From Trichoplax adhaerens (taxonomy: Eukaryota > Placozoa > Uniplacotomia > Trichoplacea > Trichoplacidae), in assembly GCF_000150275.1 (NCBI RefSeq), contig NW_002060944.1:5343080-5407079 (forward strand): a DNA stretch of 64,000 nt. The letters run 5' to 3'. Under the pieces are notes generated by a model. The model made no database searches. It was not told the origin of the DNA and was given only the letters and a program-made list of their open reading frames with translations. Made by a program: the position numbers and the translations under genes. Below are positions 53,501 to 63,748 of this stretch, piece by piece; positions within the stretch are counted from its first letter, which is position 1, and every line of letters starts with the position of its first letter.

Positions 53501-55563
53501 TATTGAATCTTTGCATTCTTTGATGGATACAACAGACTTCCAGTTATAGGAAAATATGTCCTTATGATACGATCTATGGTAAACACTATTCTGAAGGTAT
53601 CCATAATGCAAGTAGAATGTAACTATAGAATACTACAATCATTCACCTGATCTACAGCGTTTAGGCGATAAATTATGGCGATTAAATCATATATGATATC
53701 TTATTTATCTACGAGTTTTCACTGTATTTTCATATGTCCCAAAGAGTAAAATATTTTATTACTTTCCTTAGGTCATGATTATCGTATTTATCTTTGTTAT
53801 GGGTTTTGCTATCGGCTTTGGGATGCAATGCCTCCATGAGGTCGGACAACATGGTGAAAGTTGAACTTGATTAACTATTCCTTTCCAAACTTTAAAAGCA
53901 TATTGATTATTCTAATTGTTACTTAACTGTATATTTTGTTAAATAAAATTATGTTTCAAGCTCGTATAAAGAGATTAAATAATGTATTAAACACTGAAGT
54001 AAACTTTTCTAAATACTAAGATATCTTAAGTATTCTGGTCGTTTCTTATTTGTATTTCTCTAATTTATAAGTTTATAAGAGGTATTATATAGAAGCTCTA
54101 TACCTCTCTATAGCAATTAGTTTGACTTTACTGCTGTAAAAATTTTAAGTATTATATTGATTAAATTTACTTAGGATATATTTGCATTAAACATTTCCCT
54201 AGGTGGCGTTCAGTAACATCTTCCTGTCTGTTATTAAAGTAATTGATATGATGGTTGGGGAAATTGATTACAAAGATGTATTTCTATCTGGAATTCAAAA
54301 TGGCGATATAGCCTATCCTGGAAGTTATGCAGTTTTAGTCATTTTACTTATATTCATTTTTATTATGTCGATCTTAGTCATGAATTTGATGGTACGTATG
54401 AATTAACAATTGTTTCTACTAAATTAGAAGTTACTTCTATAATTATTTATTGGAAAATTTTGTTGATGCTAATATATTAACCAGTACAGTACGAAAGTTG
54501 ATTTATCACGTAGAAGCAAGGCATAATTATGGTAGTTTCTTTACCTTTTTTACATAATATAGCGCGTATACCTGTATGCTATGTTTTCATTAGTCTTACT
54601 TAGTATCTTAATATAATAAAGAAACTAGTAAAATGTAATGACCGATCGAATATTTGCTGTAAAATCTTTTAAACTATGGATTTCAGTTGCCCCAAAAATT
54701 TATTATATATTTAATGATCAGAAGAAATTCTTTATTAGCTATTATTAATACAGGAATATGTAAATGTACTCTAGTAAATGCTACACCTGGCAGCTAGTCA
54801 AATAGGAACGCAGGAGGTGTATTTATTTTGCAATATAATACAGGAAATATACTCCGCATTCAATATTAGTATGAATTCTGGATTCTTCTTAATTTTATTT
54901 TAGATTGGCCTAGCTGTTGGTGATATAGCCGAAATGGAAAAGAAAGCTAAACTTCGACGTTTAGCAGATTTAACTGACTACTTCTACAATATTGATAAAA
55001 TTATGTCACGTCATCTTCGTAAGCAATATAAAATTGACAAGATTACATGTACTGAAGTAGAACGGATTACAGTAAGTATCGTAAAAACGAATATTCATAA
55101 AATCGTCAATAATTCAAAAAACTTGCTATGTAAATTAACGGTTAAAATAAGATATTAACTACTTAAAATTACTCATTTTCGAAACATCAGATAGTACATT
55201 TTGTTTTCTAGCAGTAAAGAAAGCTAATTCTCACAATTCTATTAATTAGACTGTAGATAAATCAAATTCAAACGAATGCCTGTTTGAATCGCACAATTCT
55301 GAAATAAGCTCTCAGATGCAAGAAATGGTTCGTCAATTTGAATCTCAAAGAATGAGGTATTCGATATTTTACATAAATGTTTTTTAAATTGAAGATATTG
55401 AGCATTTTTGATGAGATCTCTTTAACAGTACCCTCAAGTTTATTCTGTGAATATGATCTCATTACGCTGCCATTTTCTGTTACATCAATTTAATAGGCTG
55501 ATCGCAATGGAAGAAAAGCTTAGATTTATATGCCAAAATATGGATGATACAAGCACTTCTTAA
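44522..55563 (+). CDS. TRPA: TRPA1-like cation channel, copy 3 (complete, 26 exons)
   Basis: Predicted 1079-aa TRPA-family channel, type B. Exons: 44522-44602, 45183-45348, 45853-46028, 46935-47042, 47140-47346, 47798-47845, 48017-48190, 48536-48736, 48873-48956, 49066-49148, 49240-49401, 49481-49592, 49722-49891, 51199-51283, 51507-51572, 51815-51907, 52422-52492, 52587-52815, 52967-53068, 53230-53390, 53536-53596, 53772-53840, 54203-54391, 54904-55071, 55250-55356, 55497-55563. The start exon encodes MPRKPTITRNG...AHDIIQ and ends at CAG|GTAGGA; copy 4 ends its start exon AHDILQ. Exons 8, 13, 15 and 16 have the type B lengths (201, 170, 66, 93). The exon 22 donor (GAG|GTCGGA) is weak and was chosen because it keeps phase and length. 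The membrane part is more diverged than in copies 1 and 2, but the pore and TRP segments are retained. Confidence 0.9.
45183..49891 (+). other. Ankyrin-repeat exons of TRPA copy 3
   Basis: Exons 2-13 encode about 16 ankyrin repeats (residues 28 to about 590): LSSLHYAARND, MTPLHLAATSN, NIPLHCAAKAG, ATPLHMACIGG, SLPIHIVAKQG, ASVLHRAVQGR, FTPLHYAAISN, RTPLHQAAIFS, NTPLLLAAYRN, NCLHLAIAGSN, KTPLHYACQDG, NCFHLACK, NGLHISVIKG, STPLDTACMNG and ESALHIAARHG. Exon 6 is again 48 nt. Exon 2 begins ASKNSDMLLLQ, close to AAKSNDMLLLQ of copy 4. Confidence 0.9.
49892..51198 (+). other. Intron 13 of TRPA copy 3
   Basis: A 1.3-kb intron between the last ankyrin exon and the pre-S1 exons. No exon was found. 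Faint internal similarity occurs (GAATTGATTTTGC near 49919 and 50033, and a weaker form near 50262), suggesting old repeats with a period near 114 bp. Confidence 0.4.
51199..52492 (+). other. Pre-S1 linker exons of TRPA copy 3
   Basis: Exons 14-17 (51199-51283, 51507-51572, 51815-51907, 52422-52492) encode the linker before S1, with VMNTC, VYDFTLLEPGEELEE and EHPLSARLLDTKW. The intron between exons 16 and 17 is about 500 bp and empty. Positions I align with human Cys621 and Cys641 are Thr and Ala. Confidence 0.85.
52587..55071 (+). other. Channel core and TRP domain of TRPA copy 3
   Basis: Exon 18 gives S1 (FNLMINILFIVALTAYVL) and a Ser/Asn-rich loop with sequons NST and NGT. Exon 19 gives S2 (ending NLIREIFQLYHE). 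Exon 20 gives S3-S4, lacking the PNDWQW motif of copies 1 and 2. Exon 21 is the S4-S5 region. Exon 22 gives S5 (VFIFVMGFAIGFGM). Exon 23 gives the pore MMVGEIDY (filter acid about residue 923) and S6. Exon 24 gives IGLAVGDIAEMEKKAKLRR. IGLAVGDIAE is nearly the same as in vertebrate TRPA1. Confidence 0.9.
53447..53464. repeat. TA dinucleotide microsatellite
   Basis: Nine TA units in the intron between exons 20 and 21 of TRPA copy 3. Shorter TA runs occur near 18301 and 33018. Confidence 0.9.
55250..55563 (+). other. C-terminal exons of TRPA copy 3
   Basis: Exon 25 (55250-55356) and exon 26 (55497-55563) join in phase 2 to give SSQMQEMVRQFESQRMR then LIAMEEKLRFICQNM, a probable coiled coil, ending TSTS-stop. 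The C-terminus is shorter than in copies 1 and 2 and lacks their DWQ.K motif. Another possible acceptor upstream (CTAG|CAGTAA) would give an immediate stop, which favours the one used. Confidence 0.7.
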
Positions 55564-55739
55564 TAATTCAATCATTAAAAGTACCGAATAGAATAGCAAA
55601 ATGAAAATAGGATTGAAATACTTATTACGACTTCTGCTTCTTTAAGTTATCACGTATACCAGGTTAATAAGAAAATTATGAATATTTTTATTATTACAGT
55701 ATTAAAATTTATAAAGCTGGCTTCAAGTAATCTATCTAG

Positions 55740-55745
55740 AATAAA
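55740..55745 (+). terminator. Possible polyadenylation signal of TRPA copy 3
   Basis: AATAAA, 177 nt after the stop codon of copy 3. This is the best placed signal among the three complete copies. Confidence 0.4.
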
Positions 55746-56170
55746 GGACTACTAAAAATATATCGATATTTATAGCATTCCATTAAACCTACTGGAAAAT
55801 TATTAATTCTTAAATGCTTTTAATACAGTATAGTCCAAGTAATTTATTGCTAGTGTGCTGAATTTCTGAGCTATCTTTTAATTAAGAAATATCTATGGAT
55901 ATTAATGCGAATAATATAAATTCGAAAGCTGTGATAGTCTATTTACCGGTGTTTACGCAAAATTCATTTATGCTTTGCCTTAAAATATCCCTTCATAATA
56001 GTCTCTTATCGTAAAAATAAATTAATCCACTTGTGAAGCAATCTGATTCAAGGTCATGTGTTCATTTTCAATATGAATGTATCTTCCTAATTTGTCATTA
56101 GTTGTAATGAACAAAATGGGCATTTTTCTATTGATTAGTGGTGAACAAGGGTAAGCTGTCGTAAAGTAAA

Positions 56171-56413
56171 ATGAGAAATACTAACACTGCAACTATTACG
56201 ACTAAAGAAGCCAATGATCAAAATCGTCATCTAAAACCAGTATCTATTAATACTTATTTTAAAACAATTTATGGCCCATACCATAGTCCATAACTTGCGA
56301 ATAGGTCCGTTCCTGAACCAATTAGGGATGAGATAAGACGTGAAATGCATGATCTAATGACTGTTAATTAGCCAAAGCAAAATCCATGTTTCAATCTGAA
56401 GCAACAGTGGTAA
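56171..56413 (+). pseudogene. Unrecognised degenerate reading frame with two internal stops
   Basis: From ATG at 56171 a single frame runs 80 codons to TAA at 56411-56413, interrupted only by TAA (56291) and TAG (56369). The codons between look protein-like rather than A+T noise: SINTYFKTIYGPYHSP, then NRSVPEPIRDEIRREMHDLM, then PKQNPCFNLKQQW. There is no intron within it, which would suit a decayed retrocopy of a small gene. I do not recognise the family. It could also be chance. Confidence 0.35.
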
Positions 56414-57077
56414 AATTTCACTTCTAACTTTCACATCATTTAATTTTCAATCAGAACTTGCTTGGCCAAATTATCAAGGACGCCAGTGAAGAGCGTGCAG
56501 ATATAGTTTGCTGGCCTAAAATACAGTACATAACGAGCGTATTTCATGTTCATGCGACAGTAATAGTAATAATATTTTTGTTATATAGCTATAATCTTGA
56601 AAATAACAGCAACATCATTACTTACATATAAAGTGGAACGGTAGTAACTGTTATTACTAGTAGAGTTAATCGATTTCGGTGATATGCAGCGGTTGAGATT
56701 GATATGATACTTATAATTTAGTATATTGCCTGAGTGTACAGTGCACATGCAGTAGTTAGAAAGCGACAGCGGCCCACGGTTAGTACTGTACAATGTAATC
56801 CAATTCTGGTTGGTTACAATACTTGAAATGTTTTAACTAACAGTATATAGCATATATATAATTGTAGCCCATCAAAATTATATTATAATTCTACTGCAAC
56901 CTACCAGTACATTATCTATAAATAGTTTAGGATAATATCACCTGTTTGCACTACCAAGACAGAAATATCTGTGGTTAGAAAGTAGTTGCACTTATTATAG
57001 AACGATCATCTATTCACTATTTGAGATCATAAACAATTATACTAGCAATAAAAAGCAGCATGAGCTAATTTCGACGT

Positions 57078-57340
57078 CATAGCTAATAAACATATGACAT
57101 AAGTCTCTCAGATTACAAGCATGCAACAACATGAAAAACTAGAAATAACGTCTGGATTACTTGAGTTAAATTGCGTGTATTACCTGTTCTTAATATTATT
57201 TATTAATGCATAGCAAATAAACATATGACATACGCCTCTCAAATTACGAGCATGCAACAATATAAAAATCTAGATATAACGTCAGAATTAGTTGAGTTTG
57301 GTTGCGTGTTTAACCTATTCTTAATATTGTTCATCAATAG
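57078..57340. repeat. 131-bp tandem duplication upstream of TRPA copy 4
   Basis: Two direct copies, 57078-57208 and 57209-57340. Both contain CATAGC.AATAAACATATGAC, then CTCTCA.ATTAC.AGCATGCAA, then ATAACGTC..ATTA.TTGAGTT and TTGCGTGT.T.ACCT.TTCTTA. Identity is high by eye, so the duplication is fairly recent. It ends about 310 bp before the start codon of copy 4. Confidence 0.88.
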
Positions 57341-57649
57341 TGGCATAGTGTGAAATAGAATTAGACATAATTAGTAAAGGCTTAATTGAAAAATATCATG
57401 ATGTAAAAGGAATATTTTCAGTTGTATATCCAAGCCATGTAAATGCGCCTATATACGTGATCAAATTTGTTTACAATCTGTTACCTTATGGAGGTAAAAG
57501 ATAATTAAATTAAAGTTCTATCTATAATCATAAAAAATAGCAATTTCAAACTATGATTTCATAATAAAATTTAATTATTAAAATTCTCCTTTCGGATAAT
57601 ACTATTTTGGTTCAAGTTTTGTATTTTGATGCACTAAAGTTGTACAGCA

Positions 57650-60600
57650 ATGGAAATGCTTAGAAGATCAGATTGGTCGAAAACTTCGGTTTTATTTAGT
57701 AAAGCAAAGAATGTAGACGCTCACGATATACTACAAGTAAGATCAAATACTAAATACTTTCACTCTTATTGTAGCTTACTTCTTATACAGTAAATAAACT
57801 AAAGTACAAATACGCGCTGTCTGAAATAAAGCTATCTATAACACCGGGAGAGTATCTTTGCCCATTTAATTGCAATTTTTATTCGACTTTTCTAGACTTA
57901 TTTGCTAGAATTTGATTTACTATTAAGTTAATCGTCTCTTAACATACAATACTTTCACAAAATTTCGAGTACTTCAATCGTTTTATGACATGAAATTATT
58001 ACGGTATATATCATCGATTTAAATAACTCCCTACCATTTAATTAAAGTTTTTAGTTACTAATTCTTTACTAAAACATGCCATCTCACCTTCTTTTCTATC
58101 ACATGAAAAATTTATCAATCTACATTTTATTCACTATCCTAATATTAATGTTAGGCTGCAAAAAGTAACGATATGCTGCTTTTGCAACAAGCTCTACCAA
58201 ATGAGGAAATTGAAACACTTGCTAACCAACTGGATCGCGATCGTTTAGCCCCATTGCACTATGCGGCAAGATGTGGTAATGCTGAAGTCATTGAATGTTT
58301 AATCGCAAAGGGTGCAGGTTCGTTAATCATCCAGTAGCAACTACTTACAATGCAAAAGATTTGATGATATCTACAGTAATTATTGTTATTAATTTTGATT
58401 TAATACCCATTATAATTATCGAATTCCTGACTGCAAATACCGTCAGATCTCATTATTGCTGTGTTATTTCATCTTAGACATTAATATTAAAGGCCTAAAC
58501 AATGTAACACCACTACATTTGGCAGCAAGGTATAACAGATATACAGCTGTAAAAGTATTACTAATGTTCAATGCTGATATCGGCGTTAAAGATATCGACT
58601 CTAATACGGCACTGCACTATGCAGCAAAAGGTGGGAATCAGAAGATTTGTGAGGTAAAACTGAAAAAGATTGGAGATATTCTACTCTGCTAGTTTATGTC
58701 TTCATTTCTTACTAAAGTTACTAATGTCAATCATAATAAGAAGCGCATTACTTGAAATCCAAGAATTATAGTAATTATTATAAAGAAGACATAATATAGA
58801 TGTAGAAGACGACAGTTTAATTAGACAAAATTACAAAGCAAATCAATTGCCACAAATATTTTTGATACATTTTTGTTCTAATGAGTGCTTTATGGTAATG
58901 GGAATAAAAGTACTTAGATTAGAATATGATACCAGTAGCACCGAAGCCAGTTATTTATTTTTGTCCATAGGTATGCTTTGCTTAAAATTACATTACATCA
59001 TCCTCTAAAGTCTTAACATATTCGATTTCAAGTGATTTAAAAGATGCAGCAATACTATTGTACAGTATTATTGTCACAAACAGTAAAAAAAATACTTAAT
59101 TAATTCGAGTTTTACTCATCATCAATTACCTTACAGGAATTACTCAACAAGCGCCCATCGTTAATTGATAGTGTAAATGCAGATGAAATGACACCTTTAC
59201 ATTTCGCTTGCAATACCAATCATGAAGCAGTTTGCGTCTGTCTGGTAATATATTGAATCAAATATCTAATGCAATAGACAGTCGAGTATCTACTTCGAGA
59301 GAGGTAGCAATATAATTCGATGTTATGTCTCATCCGCTATTATTGCAGATTGAAAGAGGAGCAGATATCTTACGTAGAACTGCTGATGGCAGTTTGCCGA
59401 TTCACTTGGCTGCTAGTAAAGGAAATACAAGTCTAATGGAATTATTATTGACTACTGGGGAGGCAAGATATGAACGTCGTGAAAACCATATTGTAGAGTG
59501 CAATCACGATGGTGCCTCCGTTTTACATCGAGCTACTCAATGTGGCCAAAAAGAGGTCAGGATTTCTTTCAAAAATCTATAGATTAATAATGAGAATATT
59601 TCATTTACTGTAGAACTTGCTATTTTTTGTTGAATCATTTCAAAACTTAGCACTTAACCAAACTAATCTTACTCAATTCAACTTCATAGGCTGTCATTTT
59701 TGCCTTAGATGCTGGTGCCGATGCCTCCTTAAGAGATGTAAGTGTGTCTTGATTGAATTTTTACTGGAAAAGTTTCTATACTATGCATTCTTAAGACAAT
59801 TGTACTACAACGATATACTGGAATGCCATAAAGTTAGTTAGCTTAGCCAATCAAACTGCGAATGATAATAGTGGTATTGCTCTGTAAAGATTGTTTTAAT
59901 TTACAGCAAGTTAGGACGTCTCTTAATAGTTATCCTTTCTTTTCAATTCGCTAACAGAAAAATGGCTATACACCCTTACATGTTTTAGCTATTACAGGCA
60001 ATTGTGAGATTTGTCAAATTTTGATTGATAGAAGAGCTGCTATTGATGCTCGTGACAACGAACAACAAACTCCATTGCATCATGCAGCATCATTGAACAA
60101 TTGCCAAATAGGAGAACTTTTGGTCAAAGCTGTAAGTCAGGGTTTTAATTTGCTACTATAAATAGATATCAGGCTGCATTGCCAACTACAGAATAAAGTA
60201 GTAACACTCGCTGGCGGTAAATCGATCACGAAACCCCAAATTTGTATAAAATAAGGACTTTATTCAATCTTTATAAAAAGAATAATCTGCACCTGACTTT
60301 AGTCTAGCTATATACAACTACTAGAAAGACTTATAGGGAAAAAACTGCTAGAATAAACTAAAATTGCCTATTTATATACTTTTCGTAGCGTTTGTAGCTA
60401 CAATTATCATAGCAACATCCTACCTAATTTTGCCCGCATGCAAATTATTATTAGTAAAAAAAATTTTGCAGCGATCTATAATCTAATGTCGTTACAACTA
60501 CAGTACACATTATTGCTGCTAGCCAAAGTACGATGAAGTAAACATTTCCTAATATATGAGTTACATATGTATTTTTACCTCTAACACTAATAGTAACTCA

Positions 60601-63600
60601 GTACCCTAATGTACGAATATAGTTATAGGTACTCTACCATAGAATCTTCAATTACAGTCTACGGTTATGAGCTACTAAATATGCCTAAGACAAACATAGA
60701 TAGCGCTATTGTACATCATGCTAGACATGCCTAATAATCTACAATCCAATATAAAATTACGTTGTACTGCTATTCTACATAATTTAAATTGAATTTGTGA
60801 GAGTTTGGCTGCTATAATCTCTATTCAGGTACGATATTTCAGCGAGCAATAAAATTTTCAATCAAAGTTACGAATGATAATAAAAAAACTGCTTCATTCC
60901 CTTCCTACAGTACCGTTCTTGGTTTAAAATAAAATGGAAAAATGTTGACTATTCTCTACTTAAATCGTCATTTCAACTAGGGAGCTAATATTGATGTGGT
61001 AGATGCAAAGGGTAAAACACCTTTAATTTGTGGAATCTCTAGAGGTCGTACAGAAATAGTTCGATATTTGCTTTTGTCTGGCAGCAAAGTTGAAGGAACT
61101 GATACAGAAGGAAAAAATTGCCTACACTTAGCTGTAGAAGGATCCTATGAAGATTTTGATGTAATAAATTGTCTACTGACAGTAAGATGATCCACTAACT
61201 CATAATAAAATTTCATCGTATTTACTTTATTCTGATCTCTAATCGGAAACTTTATACCAGTAATAAATTTAAATTTACTCTTGGCTTCTTGTTAAGAGAA
61301 AATCGTCGGAGCTTTTAAATACCACAGATCATCACCGTAGAACACCCTTTTATTATGCATGCAATAAGGGAGACTACAAGGTAACTAGAGAGTATCAATT
61401 TATGTGTTTTATCATTACTATTATGATAACTTACGCTTTTTGACATTTCGAGTTAGTAAGGTAATTTATTAAATTGGATTAGATTTTCGAGAAAATGCTC
61501 CAATTTCAGCCCGATTTATATATCACCGATGAAGATGGCAACAACTGCTTTCATGCGGCATGCATGTAATTTTATAGCAAACTAGTAGTACTTTGCTACA
61601 GCATTGTATAAAGAATTTTAAGTCGCTTATATCCTGAATTATTTATGATATAAATTATCATTATGATAGTGGTATAGTATAATTAATTTTCTACCAGCTT
61701 AAAATTATGGTAAACTACACCTTATAACAAATAACAACCTACTTTTTCTGAGATATTTGTGTCTATCGTTCTGCTAAGAAATTTTATTGATATTTCTATC
61801 TAATATTAACAGAGCTGGAAGATATGAAATTATTAAAACATTGATCTGCCGATTTCCTGGTCTACTATGTAGCGAAGGCGAACGTAATTATACTGCTTTA
61901 CATATGGCTGTGGCTAACGGTTGTCCATTTACAGTGGAAACTCTACTAGATCGGGGAGCTGATACTTATAGAAGGTAAGTATCCATAATCAGATTATCTT
62001 TTTCCGTTTTTGAATTATTGGTACTATTGATATTCAAGACATAGAGGTTATAGCATTACTAACGATTATAATTTTTCTATTGGTTATTCATACATTTATT
62101 GACAAATTAACCAGGGATTGCAGCTATTCCACGCCTCTAGATATCGCTTGTATGAAAGGTTTTTCTCATATTGTTGAAATTTTAATCAACTATGGAGTGG
62201 ATATAAACTCCGTTAACAAAGCTGGGGTAATATTCGCCATAGCCATGATATTACATTAATTATGTGTATGATAACACACTATTTTTAAGCCAATTCATAC
62301 GATTGCTAAATTTTACTCAATATCTAAAATACGCCAGCAATCTTTACTAGATAGTATTTTTTATCTAAATTACCTCAGATTATATCGCTACCTGAAGTCT
62401 AACCCTACTAGCGGTTAGATTTCGATCAATATAAATCAAAATATTTTGATTGCACTACAATTTTCTTCATGATAGGAATCAGGGTTGCACATAGCCGCTC
62501 AGTACGGTCATACTGAAATTATGAAACAACTTATTGATAGCGGAGGTGATTTATCAAAAGAAACAGTCAGAGGAGAAAATCCTTTAGAAGTTGCTATCCG
62601 ATATTGTCAACAAGATGTTGTTACCGCAATAGTAACCTTATTAAGGTATACATTATAACAAAATAAAAAATTCATTTTAAATGTTCTAACTATATTCGCA
62701 TAATAAACAAATTTCACTAAGATATTTATATTTGAAACTATCGACAGTAATTGTTGCATGTTATTCGATAGCGAGCTAAAGGATCAATATAACAGAAGTA
62801 GATTAGACTGAATGGAGTGTTATCTATAACAAACTACGAACCTTAACCGTAGTGATAGAAAAGTCATTGCAATCTGCATTAAATTTCTGATAATTATTTC
62901 ACTTAATACTAATTGCAAGGATTGCTTTTATAATCAATTAGTGCGAAAAATAACGAGAACACAGATATAGTATCTTACGCGCACAATTTCAGCATTACCC
63001 GTATCAAATTGATAGCAGAATAAATCTTTAAATCGTTTACGCTTGCAACCAACCGTTAGGGAAAAGGATCTTTTATTAAAAGTTGGAGAAGAAGGCATAA
63101 CAACATTTCAATCTATCGCCCTAGCTATGCCAGAAGTAGCAGAGGTTATATCTACTACATAATGATTTTTTCAATAAAAAACAGTGTCAGTAATGAAATA
63201 TTCAATATATTATGGCTGCGATGTATGATAAATATCAAATTGAGATAATCCTCAACGGAATTCACTTTTGGTAATCATTTTCGAAATTCATGGATGGCAT
63301 TAGCTAACCAATTTTGTTATATTACAGAGTATTATGGACAGATGCATTACAAAGATCGCCACATCAGATATTAAAAACAAAGAGAAAATTTTAGTAAGTT
63401 TTATTAACTGTTGTTTACGTAAGCATTATTTATCCGTAATCGAATCAAATGATGCTTATTGCCCCTAAAAGATAAAGTTATTATGAAATTGCATAGGGCT
63501 TAGAGGTGTACTAAAATAGAATTAGATTTAGCAAAATTATACTCGAGATCTATGGATAATTATTTGTTTCTTTACAATGAAATTATTAACTATCAAAATG

Positions 63601-63748
63601 TTAGCAATTTATTTCATCAGAGCTTAACCTAATTTTTGTCAGTATTTTTGCTAAGGTGGAATATGACTGTACATTACTTGAACCTGGTGTTACGTTTGAA
63701 TATGCACATGGAGCTCCAAATGGAATTGGTAGCTTTAACGCTTTACTG
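57650..63748 (+). CDS. TRPA: TRPA1-like cation channel, copy 4 (5' part, exons 1-16)
   Basis: TRPA-family channel cut by the window edge; 673 codons are present and the frame is open throughout. Exons: 57650-57736, 58155-58317, 58478-58653, 59137-59244, 59349-59555, 59690-59737, 59958-60131, 60981-61181, 61297-61380, 61483-61565, 61813-61974, 62115-62226, 62476-62645, 63060-63144, 63328-63393, 63656-63748. The start exon encodes MEMLRRSDWSKTS...AHDILQ before CAA|GTAAGA. Exon lengths 201, 170, 66 and 93 for exons 8, 13, 15 and 16 make it type B with copy 3. The next exon (about 71 nt ending in a split Trp codon) and all transmembrane exons should lie to the right. Exon 9 was placed at an unusual acceptor (GTTAAG) because it gives the expected 84 nt and reads RKSSELLNTTDHHRRTPFYY. 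Confidence 0.9.
58155..62645 (+). other. Ankyrin-repeat exons of TRPA copy 4
   Basis: Exons 2-13 encode about 16 ankyrin repeats: LAPLHYAARCG, VTPLHLAARYN, NTALHYAAKGG, MTPLHFACNTN, SLPIHLAASKG, ASVLHRATQCG, YTPLHVLAITG, QTPLHHAASLN, KTPLICGISRG, NCLHLAVEGS, RTPFYYACNKG, NCFHAACM, YTALHMAVANG, STPLDIACMKG and ESGLHIAAQYG. The 48-nt exon 6 is conserved. Intron 7 (60132-60980, 849 bp) shows no recognisable feature. Confidence 0.9.
63060..63748 (+). other. Pre-S1 linker exons of TRPA copy 4
   Basis: Exons 14-16 (63060-63144, 63328-63393, 63656-63748) encode DLLLKVGEEGITTFQ, IMDRCITKI and VEYDCTLLEPGVTFE, aligned with copy 3. Exon 16 uses a CTAAG acceptor. Thr and Val occupy the positions I align with human Cys621 and Cys641. 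Confidence 0.85.

Larger units (their letters stand above)
55564..57649. other. Intergenic region between TRPA copies 3 and 4
   Basis: About 2.1 kb. It holds the possible poly(A) signal of copy 3, a degenerate reading frame at 56171-56413 and a tandem duplication at 57078-57340. No TRPA exon remnants were found. The promoter of copy 4 should be here, but no clear element is visible. Confidence 0.55.
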
